This document shows positions 8,662-17,636 of a stretch of 64,000 nucleotides of DNA, piece by piece; position 1 is the first letter of the stretch, and each line of letters starts with the position of its first letter. The notes beneath the pieces are model-generated. The model saw only the letters and a list, made by a program, of their open reading frames with translations. It had not been told where the DNA came from and did not search any database. The DNA is from Hymenobacter nivis (GTDB lineage: Bacteria > Bacteroidota > Bacteroidia > Cytophagales > Hymenobacteraceae), in the NCBI RefSeq assembly GCF_003149515.1, contig NZ_CP029145.1:3348001-3412000 (forward strand). Direction: 5' to 3'. The position numbers were made by a program, and so were the translations under genes.

Positions 8662-9663
8662 CTACGACTGCCGGCCTTCCTCTCTGCCCGGTTTTACGCT
8701 GCCGCTGCCGGCGTTGGGGTTGGCAATAGAGTCGCGCATCTCGGTGTCTGCTTGCACGTTACGCATCTTGTAGTAGTCCATGATGCCGAGGTTACCGCTG
8801 CGGAAGGCTTCGGCGATGGCGCGCGGGATTTCGGCCTCGGCCTCCACCACTTTGGCCTTGGCTTCCTGGGTTTTGGCGCGGTACTCCTGCTCCATGGCCA
8901 CAGCCATGGCGCGGCGCTCCTCGGCGCGGGCCTCGGCCACGCGCAGGTCGGCGCTGGCCTGGTCGGTCTGGAGCTTGGCCCCGATGTTCTCACCGATGTC
9001 GATGTCGGCAATGTCGATGCTGAGAATTTCGAAGGCTGTGCCGGCATCCAAGCCCTTGTGCAGCACTAGTTTAGAAATCTTGTCGGGATTTTCCAACACT
9101 TCCTTGTGCGAGACCGACGAGCCGATGCTTGTCACGATGCCCTCGCCCACGCGGGCCAGGATGGTTTCCTCACCGGCCCCGCCCACGAGCTGCGAGATGT
9201 TGGCCCGCACCGTGACGCGGGCAATGACGATGAGCTGGATGCCGTCCTGGGCTACGGCGGCCACGTTGGGTGTGTTGATTACCTTGGGGTTAACGCTCGT
9301 CGTGACGGCCTCGAACACATTGCGGCCCGCCAGGTCGATGGCCGTGGCCTGCTTGAAATCGAGCGGAATGTTGGCCTTGTCGGCCGAAATGAGGGCCTTG
9401 ATGACGCTGGGCACGTTGCCGCCGGCCAGGTAGTGGGTTTCCAGGTCATCGGCCGTCAGCCGCAGGCCCGCTTTGGTGGAGGTAATCAGGGAGTTGACGA
9501 TCAGCGAGGGCGGTACTTTGCGTACCCGCATGAAGGCCAGCTGCAGCAAGCTCACCCGCACGCCCGAGAATAGCGCTGTGATCCAGAGGCTAACGGGGAA
9601 AAAATACAGCAGCATCAGCAGCGCCACGGCCGCGATGATGAGGGGCAGGAAGGGGTAGTTCAT
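8662..9663 (-). CDS. floA: Flotillin-like protein FloA
   Basis: A 333-residue SPFH/UPF0365 protein that organises membrane microdomains. An N-terminal hydrophobic hairpin ([20 protein letters not shown]) is followed by the SPFH domain and an Ala/Glu-rich helical region ([20 protein letters not shown]) that oligomerises. Length and sequence are typical. It lies 42 bp downstream of an NfeD-like gene in the same direction, the usual partner, so the two are probably one operon. A TACCTTAC box lies just before the ATG, so it may also have its own promoter. Confidence 0.95.
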   Translation of the reverse strand: MNYPFLPLIIAAVALLMLLYFFPVSLWITALFSGVRVSLLQLAFMRVRKVPPSLIVNSLITSTKAGLRLTADDLETHYLAGGNVPSVIKALISADKANIPLDFKQATAIDLAGRNVFEAVTTSVNPKVINTPNVAAVAQDGIQLIVIARVTVRANISQLVGGAGEETILARVGEGIVTSIGSSVSHKEVLENPDKISKLVLHKGLDAGTAFEILSIDIADIDIGENIGAKLQTDQASADLRVAEARAEERRAMAVAMEQEYRAKTQEAKAKVVEAEAEIPRAIAEAFRSGNLGIMDYYKMRNVQADTEMRDSIANPNAGSGSVKPGREEGRQS

Positions 9664-9705
9664 GGCCGTAAGGTAGGGCAGAATCGGGCACCGCCGCCCG
9701 GGGCC

Positions 9706-10164
9706 CTATGCGCCCTCCACTACGATGCGATTTTGCTCGATGCCAAGCACCCGCACTGCGCGGCCGGCGTCCACAAATTCGCCGCGCGTCACGGCCTCGC
9801 GCCGCTCCTCGCCAAACAGCACCGTGCCCGCCGGCCGCAGCGCCGACAGTGTATGGCCCAGCGTGCCGGCGGGCACATCGGCGCGGCGCACGTCGCGCAC
9901 CGAGCCTTCGCTCACCGAATGCAACGCCGCCCGGGCCAGGTTCTTCGGCCGCAAGCCGAGGTAGAGCACCATCCCCGCCAGGGCCCCCGCGCCCGCCAGG
10001 GCGTAGTGCCCGGCGGGCGTGCCCAGGTCGTGGTAGCTCAGCCATACGCCCCAGGCCAGCAGCGCGAACCCCACGAACCCTACCACCGTGGTGCCGGGAA
10101 TAAAAATAACTTCGGCGGCTAAAAACAGCAAGCCGAACAGCAGGAGCAGAGCGATGGTGAGCAT
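9706..10164 (-). CDS. NfeD-like membrane protein
   Basis: A 152-residue short NfeD protein without the long-form serine protease domain. The start at 10164 (MLTIALLLLFGLLFLAAEVI) gives two or three transmembrane helices. A C-terminal OB-fold-like domain follows, with GTLGHTLSALRPAGTVLFGE and RVLGIEQNRIVVEGA. Upstream in-frame codons to 10227 are unlikely to be translated. NfeD proteins work with SPFH proteins in membrane quality control, and floA follows directly. Confidence 0.9.
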   Translation of the reverse strand: MLTIALLLLFGLLFLAAEVIFIPGTTVVGFVGFALLAWGVWLSYHDLGTPAGHYALAGAGALAGMVLYLGLRPKNLARAALHSVSEGSVRDVRRADVPAGTLGHTLSALRPAGTVLFGEERREAVTRGEFVDAGRAVRVLGIEQNRIVVEGA

Positions 10165-10248
10165 GGTGGGTGGGCGTTGGACTACCAAAAGGTACGCCCG
10201 GGCCGCCAGATGGCAGCCCGGGCGCACGGGTCCGGCGGGCTCGGGGCC

Positions 10249-10731
10249 CTACTGGGCCGGGGCGGCCTTGGCTTTGGTGCGCTTCAGGAAAGCGTTGAGG
10301 CGCCCGCCCGACGAGGTAATGCCCACGATGTCCAGCAGGTCTTCGTAATACTCGGCCACCTCGGCCCGGTCGGTGGTGCCGGGGGTGAGGGGCGTAAGGG
10401 CGGCCAGGCTGCCTTCCAGCACCTGGAAGTAGGCTTCCTCGGTGGGCCGCCCGCCCATGATTTGCAGGAAATCGTCGGTCGATTCGGCCAGGATGTGCGC
10501 CACCTGCGGCCGGTTTTTGAATGCCGCCAGCTCGCCCACGAGCGGCTGGATGGTGTCCTTCATCTTCACCAGCTTGCGGCTGGCGTCGGTGCGCGTGGGC
10601 AGCACGGCGGCCGCCGGCATCGGCGAGGCAACGGCGATGAGGGACGCGGCCGCGGGGTCGGGTGCGGTGGTGGTTTGGGCGTAGCCAGCCAGGGGCCCCA
10701 GCAACAAAAAGCAGAGTAAGGGTTTGCGCAT
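10249..10731 (-). CDS. Small secreted hypothetical protein
   Basis: A 160-residue protein I do not recognise. Residues 1-19 (MRKPLLCFLLLGPLAGYAQ) are a signal peptide. The mature protein is mostly helical, with segments such as RPQVAHILAESTDDFLQIMG and a lysine-rich end. It lies 84 bp upstream of nfeD in the same direction and could be co-transcribed. Function unknown; a periplasmic location is inferred only from the signal peptide. Confidence 0.7.
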   Translation of the reverse strand: MRKPLLCFLLLGPLAGYAQTTTAPDPAAASLIAVASPMPAAAVLPTRTDASRKLVKMKDTIQPLVGELAAFKNRPQVAHILAESTDDFLQIMGGRPTEEAYFQVLEGSLAALTPLTPGTTDRAEVAEYYEDLLDIVGITSSGGRLNAFLKRTKAKAAPAQ

Positions 10732-10824
10732 AACTTCGGAGTAGGAGGAAAAGGTTAAGGGCCCGAAATATAAATAATTGTAAGGATAATATAATTAGCT
10801 TCGGCCAAAGAAAACGGAATGATA

Positions 10825-10863
10825 AAGGGCCGGCCCCGAAACAACGTTTCGGAACCGGCCCTT
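10825..10863 (-). terminator. Long GC hairpin, probable terminator
   Basis: AAGGGCCGG pairs with CCGGCCCTT and CCGAAAC with GTTTCGG around an AAC loop. On the minus strand a short TTT follows. It lies between the MITE-like repeat behind proS and the next minus-strand gene, so it probably ends proS transcription. Confidence 0.6.
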
Positions 10864-10879
10864 AGCAGTCAATCGTTAG

Positions 10880-11035
10880 AGCTGTTCCCGAATTAGAGAC
10901 CGCACACGAAAGAACGTCATGCAGAGCGCAGCGAAGCATCTTTCTGGCGCTAGTAATCAGGATTAGTTACGCGGGAAAGACGCTTCGCTACGCTCTGCGT
11001 GACGTTCTGCCTTTTTTCTAATTTAAGGAATAAGT
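10880..11035. repeat. MITE-like element (copy 1) behind proS
   Basis: The outer inverted ends (CTGTTCCCGAATTAGAG on the left; read from the right, ACTTATTCCTTAAATTAGAA) enclose a hairpin at 10913-11006 whose arms read CGTCATGCAGAGCGCAGCGA and complement. The same end sequences bound the unit at 41588-41689. No coding capacity. It starts 23 bp after the proS stop codon in the direction of transcription. Confidence 0.75.
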
Positions 11036-11058
11036 CTATTATCTGACTACGCTGCTGG

Positions 11059-12534
11059 CTAATAGGCCCGGGCGAAGTAGGCGCGGCGCGGGCTGGGGGC
11101 CCCCGTTACCATGCAGGTGCCGTCCTCATCGGGCTCGGCCAGGGCCAGGCAGCGCACGGTGGCCTTGGTATCTTCCTTGATGCGCTCCTCGGTTTCGGGG
11201 GTGCCGTCGTAGTGGGCCAGCACGAAGCCGCCCTTCTCGTCGAGCACCTGCTTGAACTCGTCGTAGCTGTCCACGCGGGTCATGTGCTGGTCGCGGTAGG
11301 TGCGGGCCTTCTGGTAGATGTTGGCCTGGATGTCGTTCAGCAGCTGGTCCACGGCGGCCACGATGTCGGCCAGTGGCAGGGTCATTTTCTGCTTGGTGTC
11401 GCGGCGGGCCACCTCCACGGTGCCGGCGTCGAGGTCGCGGGCCCCCACGGCCAGGCGCACGGGCACGCCTTTCAGTTCCCACTCGGCAAACTTGAAGCCG
11501 GGGCGCTCGGTGTCGCGGGCGTCCACCTTCACCGAAATGCCGCGCGCAATCAGCCCCTGCTGAATGGGCCGGATGCGCTCCAATAGCGCGTCCAGCTCGC
11601 CGGTTTTGTAGATGGGCACGATGACGACCTGAATCGGGGCCAGCTTGGGCGGCAGCACCAGGCCTTCGTCGTCGGAGTGGGCCATTACCAGGGCTCCCAT
11701 CAGGCGGGTGCTCACGCCCCAGCTCGTGCCCCATACGTACTCGCGGGCGCCATCTTTGGTGGCAAACTGCACATCGAAGGCCTTGGCAAAGTTTTGGCCC
11801 AGGAAGTGGCTGGTGCCGGCTTGCAGCGCCCTGCCGTCCTGCATCAGCGCCTCGATGCAATAGGTGTCCTCGGCGCCCGCAAACCGCTCGTTAGCGGTTT
11901 TCACGCCCTTTATCACCGGCAGGGCCATGTGCTCCTCGGCAAACTCGGCGTACACGTCGAGCATCTGGCGGGTTTCGGCCACGGCCTCCTCGGCGGTGGC
12001 GTGGGCGGTGTGGCCTTCCTGCCACAGAAACTCGGCGGTGCGCAGAAACAGCCGGGTGCGCATTTCCCAGCGCACCACGTTGGCCCACTGGTTGATGAGC
12101 AGCGGCAGGTCGCGGTAGCTTTGCACCCAGTTTTTGTAGGTGCTCCAGATAATGGCCTCCGAGGTGGGGCGCACCACCAGTTCTTCTTCGAGCTTGGCGG
12201 CGGGGTCCACGCGCAGCTTACCGGGTCGGTCGGGGTCGGCTTGCAGGCGGTAGTGCGTCACCACGGCGCACTCCTTGGCGAAGCCTTCGGCGTTTTTCTC
12301 CTCAGCCTCGAACAGGCTTTTGGGGATAAAAATGGGGAAGTAGGCGTTTTCGTGGCCGGTGCGTTTGAACATATCGTCCAGCTGGCGCTGCATTTTCTCC
12401 CAAATGGCGTAGCCGTAGGGCTTGATGACCATGCAGCCGCGCACGGCCGAATTTTCGGCCAGGCCGGCGCGCTTCACTAAGTCATTGTACCAGAGTGAAT
12501 AATCTTCGGCACGGGTGGGCAACTTTTTACTCAT
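11059..12534 (-). CDS. proS: Prolyl-tRNA synthetase (archaeal/eukaryotic-like type)
   Basis: A 491-residue class II aminoacyl-tRNA synthetase that charges tRNA-Pro. The compact form without an editing domain is recognised by its length, the order of class II motifs ([46 protein letters not shown]) and the C-terminal tyrosine in the ending RRAYFARAY. The start is either 12534 ([12 protein letters not shown]) or an ATG three codons earlier. It is monocistronic, with a MITE-like element just behind the stop. I see no T-box leader upstream. Confidence 0.96.
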   Translation of the reverse strand: MSKKLPTRAEDYSLWYNDLVKRAGLAENSAVRGCMVIKPYGYAIWEKMQRQLDDMFKRTGHENAYFPIFIPKSLFEAEEKNAEGFAKECAVVTHYRLQADPDRPGKLRVDPAAKLEEELVVRPTSEAIIWSTYKNWVQSYRDLPLLINQWANVVRWEMRTRLFLRTAEFLWQEGHTAHATAEEAVAETRQMLDVYAEFAEEHMALPVIKGVKTANERFAGAEDTYCIEALMQDGRALQAGTSHFLGQNFAKAFDVQFATKDGAREYVWGTSWGVSTRLMGALVMAHSDDEGLVLPPKLAPIQVVIVPIYKTGELDALLERIRPIQQGLIARGISVKVDARDTERPGFKFAEWELKGVPVRLAVGARDLDAGTVEVARRDTKQKMTLPLADIVAAVDQLLNDIQANIYQKARTYRDQHMTRVDSYDEFKQVLDEKGGFVLAHYDGTPETEERIKEDTKATVRCLALAEPDEDGTCMVTGAPSPRRAYFARAY

Positions 12535-12805
12535 AATCGGCATCTAAGAGGGTAACCGAAACGGCTCCGAGAAGTGGTACAACATTTGACCTAATTTGCG
12601 GGCACCGTTTCGGGGTCAAATTACGTTATTAAACCACAGACCCGAAGTGCCCTCTAACCTCTCGGAAATGCGCTGGCCTAACTCAGCAAACTCTTTCGGG
12701 GATTAGCCGTTGAGAATAAACCCTGTAGTGGGGCTTCTTCACTAGGATTTCGCCCCCGGAGTTGTTACTTTACGTCTAGTCTATTCCGTCTTTTTATACT
12801 CGCTC

Positions 12806-14302
12806 ATGAAAACCCTGCTCACCGCCTATCTGCCTGCTTTGGCGCTCCTTGCGCTGGGCGGCTGCGCCGGAACCACGGCCCTCACCACGTCGGAAAACGA
12901 TGGGGTATATTATTCATCCAACGACCATACCACGGCCATTGCCACTGCTCCAGTGCAGCGCTACACGCCAGTACAGCGTTACACCCCGGTGCAGCAGGCC
13001 CCGTCGCAGGGCTACATCAGCCCGGCCGGGGCCCCGGCGGCCGGTACCGACGAGGCTACCAACCCCGACTACAACGGCAACACCGCTGCGGCCACTACCT
13101 CCGGCTCGGATCAGTATTACAACGGGAGCACGGCCAATAGCTACGACCCCAACGCATCGCTGTTCAACCAGCCCTACACGGGCCCCGGCATGGGCGGCTA
13201 CACGCCCAACAGCCCCTACACTTCGCTGGGCTACGGCGGGGCTAGCCCCTATGCTTACAGTGGCGGCTACGGCGGCGGTGGCGGTGGTTATGGCTACGGC
13301 GGCTACGGTGGGCTGTCGCCCTACAGTGCTTTATATAGCCCCTTCGGTTTTGGCTACGGCTCGGGGTTGAGCATCGGCTTCGGCTTTGGCCGTCCCTTCG
13401 GCTACGGCGGCTACGGCTACGATCCTTTCTATAGCCCGTTCGGCTATGGTGGGTATGGCCTGGGCTACGGCGGCGGTTATGGCTTGGGCTACGGCGGCGG
13501 TTATGGCTTGGGCTACGGCGGCGGTTATGGCTTGGGCTACGGCGGCGGGTACGGCCTGGGTGGCTATGGCTACGGCGGTGGCTACTATGGATATGGCAAC
13601 GGCTACCGCCGCAACGTGATTTATACCGGCAACGCCGGTGGCCGCTCCGACAACAATGGGGGTAACACTGTACTGGTGGGGCCCCGCGAAACCCGTGGGG
13701 GTGCCGCCTACGGCCGCAACGGCCTCCCGGCCGGGGCCCCTGCTCCGGTGGGTGCTGCGGCTACCGGCAACGGCCGGGGCGGGCGCTACGGCACTAACTC
13801 GGCCGCACCCATTAGCGCAGACCCGGCAATGACGGTCGGCCGTGCGAATTCGGGCGGTATGATCCGGCCCAGCGATGGACAGCCTGCCGGAAATATTGAT
13901 TTCGGCGCTACCCGCGGCCGGTCCCAAAACCAGAACATGAGCCAGCCAGCAGTTGCCGGCGGCAACCAAGGGCAGCAATTGCAAAATGCTTCGCCCCAGG
14001 CCCAAGGGCAGCGCCGCGGCTTCTTCCGTGATATGTTCGCCTCGCCGAGCACTGGCCAGCCGCAAATGCAACGGCAGATGAATCCCGGCGGCCAAATGAG
14101 CAGCGGCAATTATGGCCAACCCCGCCAGCAGCGCACCTACGACCAGTCGCAACAGCGTTCGTACAGCCAACCGCAGCAGCCACAGCGCTCGTTTTCGCAG
14201 CCCTCCTTTAACGGTGGCGGCTCGCGTGGCGGGGGGGGTGGTTTTGGCGGCGGCGGCGGTGGCGGCGGCGGCGGGGCCCGCAGCGGCGGCCGTGGGCGTT
14301 AG
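12806..14302 (+). CDS. Glycine/tyrosine-rich repeat lipoprotein
   Basis: A 498-residue lipoprotein. The signal peptide ends in the lipobox LALGGC, with acylated Cys near residue 20. A proline/threonine-rich linker with YTPVQ repeats is followed by a long Gly-Tyr region, including four tandem GYGLGYGG-type octapeptides (DNA 13463-13558), then a Gln/Asn-rich part and a C-terminus of Gly runs with Arg. The low-complexity composition suggests a surface-exposed or matrix protein. The motif RRGFFRDMF resembles GRGFFGRGF of the lipoprotein at 29494-30177. Function unknown. Transcription probably ends at the hairpin 14432-14461. Confidence 0.85.
   Translation: MKTLLTAYLPALALLALGGCAGTTALTTSENDGVYYSSNDHTTAIATAPVQRYTPVQRYTPVQQAPSQGYISPAGAPAAGTDEATNPDYNGNTAAATTSGSDQYYNGSTANSYDPNASLFNQPYTGPGMGGYTPNSPYTSLGYGGASPYAYSGGYGGGGGGYGYGGYGGLSPYSALYSPFGFGYGSGLSIGFGFGRPFGYGGYGYDPFYSPFGYGGYGLGYGGGYGLGYGGGYGLGYGGGYGLGYGGGYGLGGYGYGGGYYGYGNGYRRNVIYTGNAGGRSDNNGGNTVLVGPRETRGGAAYGRNGLPAGAPAPVGAAATGNGRGGRYGTNSAAPISADPAMTVGRANSGGMIRPSDGQPAGNIDFGATRGRSQNQNMSQPAVAGGNQGQQLQNASPQAQGQRRGFFRDMFASPSTGQPQMQRQMNPGGQMSSGNYGQPRQQRTYDQSQQRSYSQPQQPQRSFSQPSFNGGGSRGGGGGFGGGGGGGGGGARSGGRGR
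13463..13558 (+). repeat. Four tandem 24-bp repeats inside coding sequence
   Basis: The unit GGCTACGGCGGCGGTTATGG plus CTTG occurs four times in a row; the first three are identical and the fourth has silent changes. Each unit encodes eight residues, so copy-number change stays in frame. Confidence 0.9.
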
Positions 14303-14340
14303 CCTGTTCAGCTAATAGGCATTAAGGTATTGATCGTTCG

Positions 14341-14401
14341 TTATCAGTTGTTAGTGAATTTATAAATCATTGACTACCAACTGATAATCTGTTCACTTTT
14401 G
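14341..14401 (+). promoter_or_regulatory. Inverted repeat with possible promoter before the FadL-type gene
   Basis: TTATCAGTTG and CCAACTGATAA form the arms of an imperfect inverted repeat (14341-14386). TTG at 14370-14372 and CACTTTTG at 14394-14401 are 21 bp apart and resemble the Bacteroidota TTG-N19-TAnnTTTG promoter with one mismatch. If used, transcription would meet the hairpin at 14432-14461 before the next gene. Confidence 0.4.
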
Positions 14402-14431
14402 CATGGTTACTCAGCATAGCGTTATTCCTCG

Positions 14432-14461
14432 CGAGCCGGCCCAGCGGCCGGCTCGTTTTTT
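14432..14461 (+). terminator. Rho-independent terminator or attenuator
   Basis: CGAGCCGGCC pairs with GGCCGGCTCG around CAGC and is followed by six T residues. It sits only 11 bp before the ATG of the FadL-type gene and 130 bp after the previous stop, so it either ends the glycine-rich gene or attenuates the next one. Confidence 0.85.
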
Positions 14462-14472
14462 ATCCCTACCTC

Positions 14473-15993
14473 ATGAAAAAACGGATTATTCAGCTTAGCC
14501 TGGCCCTGGCAGTGGGACAGGCCAGCCACGCCTTTGCTCAAGGCGCCACCGATGCTCTGCGCTATTCCCAACTGCAATTTGGCGGCCCGGCGCGCACACA
14601 GGGCATTGCCGGGGCCAACGTGGCCCTGGGGGCCGACTTTGGGAACCTGACCAGCAACCCGGCCGGGTTGGGCTTCTACCAAAAGTCGGAATTTCACGGC
14701 AGCCTGGGCCTGGGATTTGGGCAAACGGACGGCTCGCTCTACGGCAACGGCAAGCTGAACGAACAGAGCAACAGCGTAAACATCCCCAGCATCGGGCTGG
14801 TGCTGGCCACGCGCCTGCCCGACAGCGACAAGAGCAGCAGCTGGCGGGGCGGGGCGTTTGCGCTGGGCTTCACGCGGCTGGCCGATTTCAACCAATCGTA
14901 CAACTACCAAGGGGCGGTGACCGGTGGACAGTCGCTTTTCCAGCGGCTGCGCGAGCCGCGGGTGTCACCCGCCGACATCAGCGGGCAGTATTACGACGGG
15001 CCGAACGGCACCTACACCAACCTCGACGGCTTAGCCCGCGGCACTTTTTTGACCCGTATTCAGAAGAATCCGTCCCGCACCGATTCTAGCATTGTGACCA
15101 CCCCGCGGACGGGGCTCGTGGGGCAGGGCGAGCGAACGGTAGCAACGGGCTCGATGTCGCAGTTTGACGTGGGGTACGGCGGCAGCTTCCGCGACCGGCT
15201 CTACATTGGCGTGGGCGTGAGCCTCGTCAGCTCCAACTACCGCGAGGCCCGCGACTTTAGTGAGACGGCTACTAGACAGGATTTTGCCAGCTTGCAGCTG
15301 CACGACGAGCTGCACACCACGGGCCGGGGCGTCAACGGCCGGCTGGGGCTGATTTTCCGGGCGACGAATGCCATCCGCCTGGGGGCCTCCATCCAAACGC
15401 CCACGCTGATGTACCTGACTGACACGTACAGTACGACGCTGACGACGAATTTCACGGCTCCCGCGGGCACGTTTACCAGCAGCACCGCCCCTGGCGTATA
15501 CGATTACACCCTCACCACGCCGTTCCGGGCCAACAGCGGGATATCGGTGGTGCTGGGCAAGTACGGCTTCATCAGCGGCGACGTGGAGTACGTGGGCTAT
15601 GGCCAGGCGCGGCTCCACAACGACGCCAACAGTGCCAACGGCGACAATAACTCGTTTTCAGGCGCAAACCAGGACATTCAGGCCCTGTACCGCAATACCC
15701 TCAACTACCGCGTGGGGGCCGAGGGGCGTTTCAGCGTGTTCCGGGCCCGCCTGGGGTACGCCTACTACAGCGACCCTTACCAGACCCCCAGCGGCGGCGT
15801 CAGCAGCGCCCGCAGCTACTACACCGCTGGCCTGGGCCTGCGGCAAGGCAATTTCTTCTTCGACGTGGCCGAGGTGTACAATTCCTACAAAGGCAGCTAC
15901 TCGCCCTACTTCCTCAATAGCGGCCAAGAGCCACAGGTGGCCCTCAGCACCCAACGCTACACCACCAGCATCACGGCGGGCGTGGTGTTCTAG
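14473..15993 (+). CDS. OmpP1/FadL-family outer membrane transport protein
   Basis: A 506-residue outer-membrane beta-barrel protein with signal peptide MKKRIIQLSLALAVGQ (cleavage near AFAQ). The N-terminal segment DALRYSQLQFGGPARTQGIA with FGNLTSNPAGLGF is the Bacteroidota version of the FadL plug region. Alternating aromatic beta strands fill the rest, and the last strand ends in VVF. Family members take up hydrophobic compounds such as long-chain fatty acids; the substrate here is not evident. An intrinsic terminator lies 11 bp before the start and a 53-bp palindrome ends the gene. Confidence 0.88.
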   Translation: MKKRIIQLSLALAVGQASHAFAQGATDALRYSQLQFGGPARTQGIAGANVALGADFGNLTSNPAGLGFYQKSEFHGSLGLGFGQTDGSLYGNGKLNEQSNSVNIPSIGLVLATRLPDSDKSSSWRGGAFALGFTRLADFNQSYNYQGAVTGGQSLFQRLREPRVSPADISGQYYDGPNGTYTNLDGLARGTFLTRIQKNPSRTDSSIVTTPRTGLVGQGERTVATGSMSQFDVGYGGSFRDRLYIGVGVSLVSSNYREARDFSETATRQDFASLQLHDELHTTGRGVNGRLGLIFRATNAIRLGASIQTPTLMYLTDTYSTTLTTNFTAPAGTFTSSTAPGVYDYTLTTPFRANSGISVVLGKYGFISGDVEYVGYGQARLHNDANSANGDNNSFSGANQDIQALYRNTLNYRVGAEGRFSVFRARLGYAYYSDPYQTPSGGVSSARSYYTAGLGLRQGNFFFDVAEVYNSYKGSYSPYFLNSGQEPQVALSTQRYTTSITAGVVF

Positions 15994-16007
15994 CCACGGC
16001 TTTTGTT

Positions 16008-16060
16008 TTAACGCACAACGGGGCCCCCAGCATATTGCTGGGGGCCCCGTTGTGCGTTAA
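16008..16060. terminator. Perfect 53-bp palindromic terminator
   Basis: TTAACGCACAACGGGGCCCC and the following bases to 16033 pair exactly with 16035-16060. It includes two GGGGCCCC words. It follows the FadL-type gene by 15 bp; symmetric T/A ends would allow termination both ways. Confidence 0.85.
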
Positions 16061-16099
16061 ACGTATTTGCCAGCACAGGTAGTATCTGGCCTTTATGGA

Positions 16100-16360
16100 T
16101 ATGTCCTTACTCGCTCACCTGGCTTAGGGGCTGGATTTCCGCCACCCTGGTCGCAATTTTCGTCACTCGCTCCTCTCTGTTCTCGTCATCAGCGTGCTAG
16201 CCATTCTCCGCGGGGCCGACAACTTCGAGAATGTGGCTGAATTGGCCAGCAAAAGCAGGTTATACTAACCCGCTACTTGGTCCTGCTCTATGGAATTCCT
16301 TCTGCTGACACGTTCCGGCGCGTCTTTCAGCACTTGGACGCGAAGGTCTTTCATGCTCAT
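16100..16360 (+). pseudogene. ISAs1-family transposase fragment, frameshifted
   Basis: From 16143 one frame reads HPGRNFRHSLLSVLVISVLA then ILRGADNFENVAELASKSR before a stop at 16266. From 16301 another frame reads SADTFRRVFQHLDAKVFH. In intact ISAs1 transposases these two blocks follow one another at the N-terminus (RH.LL.IL......GAD....IAE, then SHDTFGRVF..LDP). The DDE catalytic domain is gone. This is a decayed remnant, with no detectable inverted ends. Confidence 0.7.
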
Positions 16361-16397
16361 AATCGCCGTTTCACCACAACTTAAATTAGCGCCAAGT

Positions 16398-17555
16398 TTA
16401 TTTCTGGCTGCTACTTGTTTTGCCGGGTTTTAAGATCACCTTGGTCCATCCATTATCGCGGGCATTAAAGTGCTTGTAAGCATTCGGGGCCTCATCAAGG
16501 GAAAGTGTGTGGGAGATGATGGCAGAAGGCTTTGCTTTACCTGAAGATATTAGCGCGCAAAGTTCACGGTTGTAAGATTTTACATTAGCTTGGCCCGTTG
16601 CGATACTTTGTCCCTTCATCCAGAAGCTACCAAAATCGAAATCCATATGGCCTTTTTTCTGCAATTCCTCTTTTGACTTCGGATCTGCAGTGACAAAAAC
16701 GCCTACTACGCCAATCGAACCGGTAAATTTCACCGTCTGTACCAGTTCGTTCATGGTTAGGTTCGACTGTTCTTGGCCGTGTTTGTTACAGCACTGGTAG
16801 CCCACGCATTCGCAGCCCCTGTCGGCCCCGTGGCCGTTTGTTAATTCCAATACTTGGTCAACAGCCGAGCCTTTCGAAGTATCAATGGGGATGCCTCCAA
16901 ATTCTTCTGCTAATTTCAGCCGGTCGGGGTGGCTATCCACCACCATGATTTTATCGGCCCCTTTTATACGGGCAGACAGTGTGGCCATGAGCCCAACCGG
17001 CCCGGCGCCATAAATGACCACCGATTCACCTGGTTTCACCCCCGCGAGTTCCGTGGCATGGTAGCCTGTTGGGAAGATGTCAGAAAGCATGGCATAATCA
17101 TCTTCCTTCTCGCTGGCATCCTCAGGCAATATCTGACAGTTAAAATCCCCGTACGGAACGCGCAGGTATTCTGCCTGCCCGCCCTCGTAAGGGCCCATGC
17201 CAGCAAAGCCATAGGCCGCGCCAGCAAAACCGGGGTTCATCGTCAGACAAAACGCGGTGAGTTGGCGCTCACAATTCCTGCAATGGCCACAGCCGATATT
17301 AAAAGGCATGCACACCATGTCGCCCACTTTAACATACACCACCGCCTTGCCAACCTCGATGACCCTACCGAGATTTTCGTGGCCAAAAATTCGACCTGCT
17401 TCCATGTTTGTACGGCCGTCGTACATGTGCAGGTCGGAGCCGCAAATATTGGTGGTAGTAATCTGCACCAACACGTCAGTGGGCTGCTCAATTTTAGGGT
17501 CGGGTACGTCGGATACTCTCACATCCAAGGGGCCGTAATAGACAACTGCTTTCAT
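16398..17555 (-). CDS. Zinc-dependent alcohol dehydrogenase, glutathione-independent formaldehyde dehydrogenase type
   Basis: A 385-residue medium-chain dehydrogenase that oxidises formaldehyde or another small alcohol/aldehyde with NAD. Catalytic zinc ligands are in CGSDLHMY and GHENLG near residues 38-60. The structural zinc set is CGHCRNC plus a following Cys near 90-104. The nucleotide fold shows GAGPVGLM near 178. SVGYQ-type residues and CECVGYQCC are typical of the fdhA/FDH subgroup. The gene is visibly lower in GC than its neighbours and sits between IS remnants, which suggests acquisition by transfer. Its own promoter is unclear; TAAACTTTC lies about 25 bp upstream. Confidence 0.9.
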   Translation of the reverse strand: MKAVVYYGPLDVRVSDVPDPKIEQPTDVLVQITTTNICGSDLHMYDGRTNMEAGRIFGHENLGRVIEVGKAVVYVKVGDMVCMPFNIGCGHCRNCERQLTAFCLTMNPGFAGAAYGFAGMGPYEGGQAEYLRVPYGDFNCQILPEDASEKEDDYAMLSDIFPTGYHATELAGVKPGESVVIYGAGPVGLMATLSARIKGADKIMVVDSHPDRLKLAEEFGGIPIDTSKGSAVDQVLELTNGHGADRGCECVGYQCCNKHGQEQSNLTMNELVQTVKFTGSIGVVGVFVTADPKSKEELQKKGHMDFDFGSFWMKGQSIATGQANVKSYNRELCALISSGKAKPSAIISHTLSLDEAPNAYKHFNARDNGWTKVILKPGKTSSSQK

Positions 17556-17636
17556 AATTTCCAGGTTGAAAGTTTACCCTATTAATTACGGAGCGCTTAC
17601 ACAAATAGTTGTTACAGTAGGGCTTATAGTCAAGTC

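Noticed and set aside
13463..13558. CRISPR-like array
   Set aside because: The repeats are contiguous, in frame and code for Gly-Tyr octapeptides; there are no spacers or cas genes.
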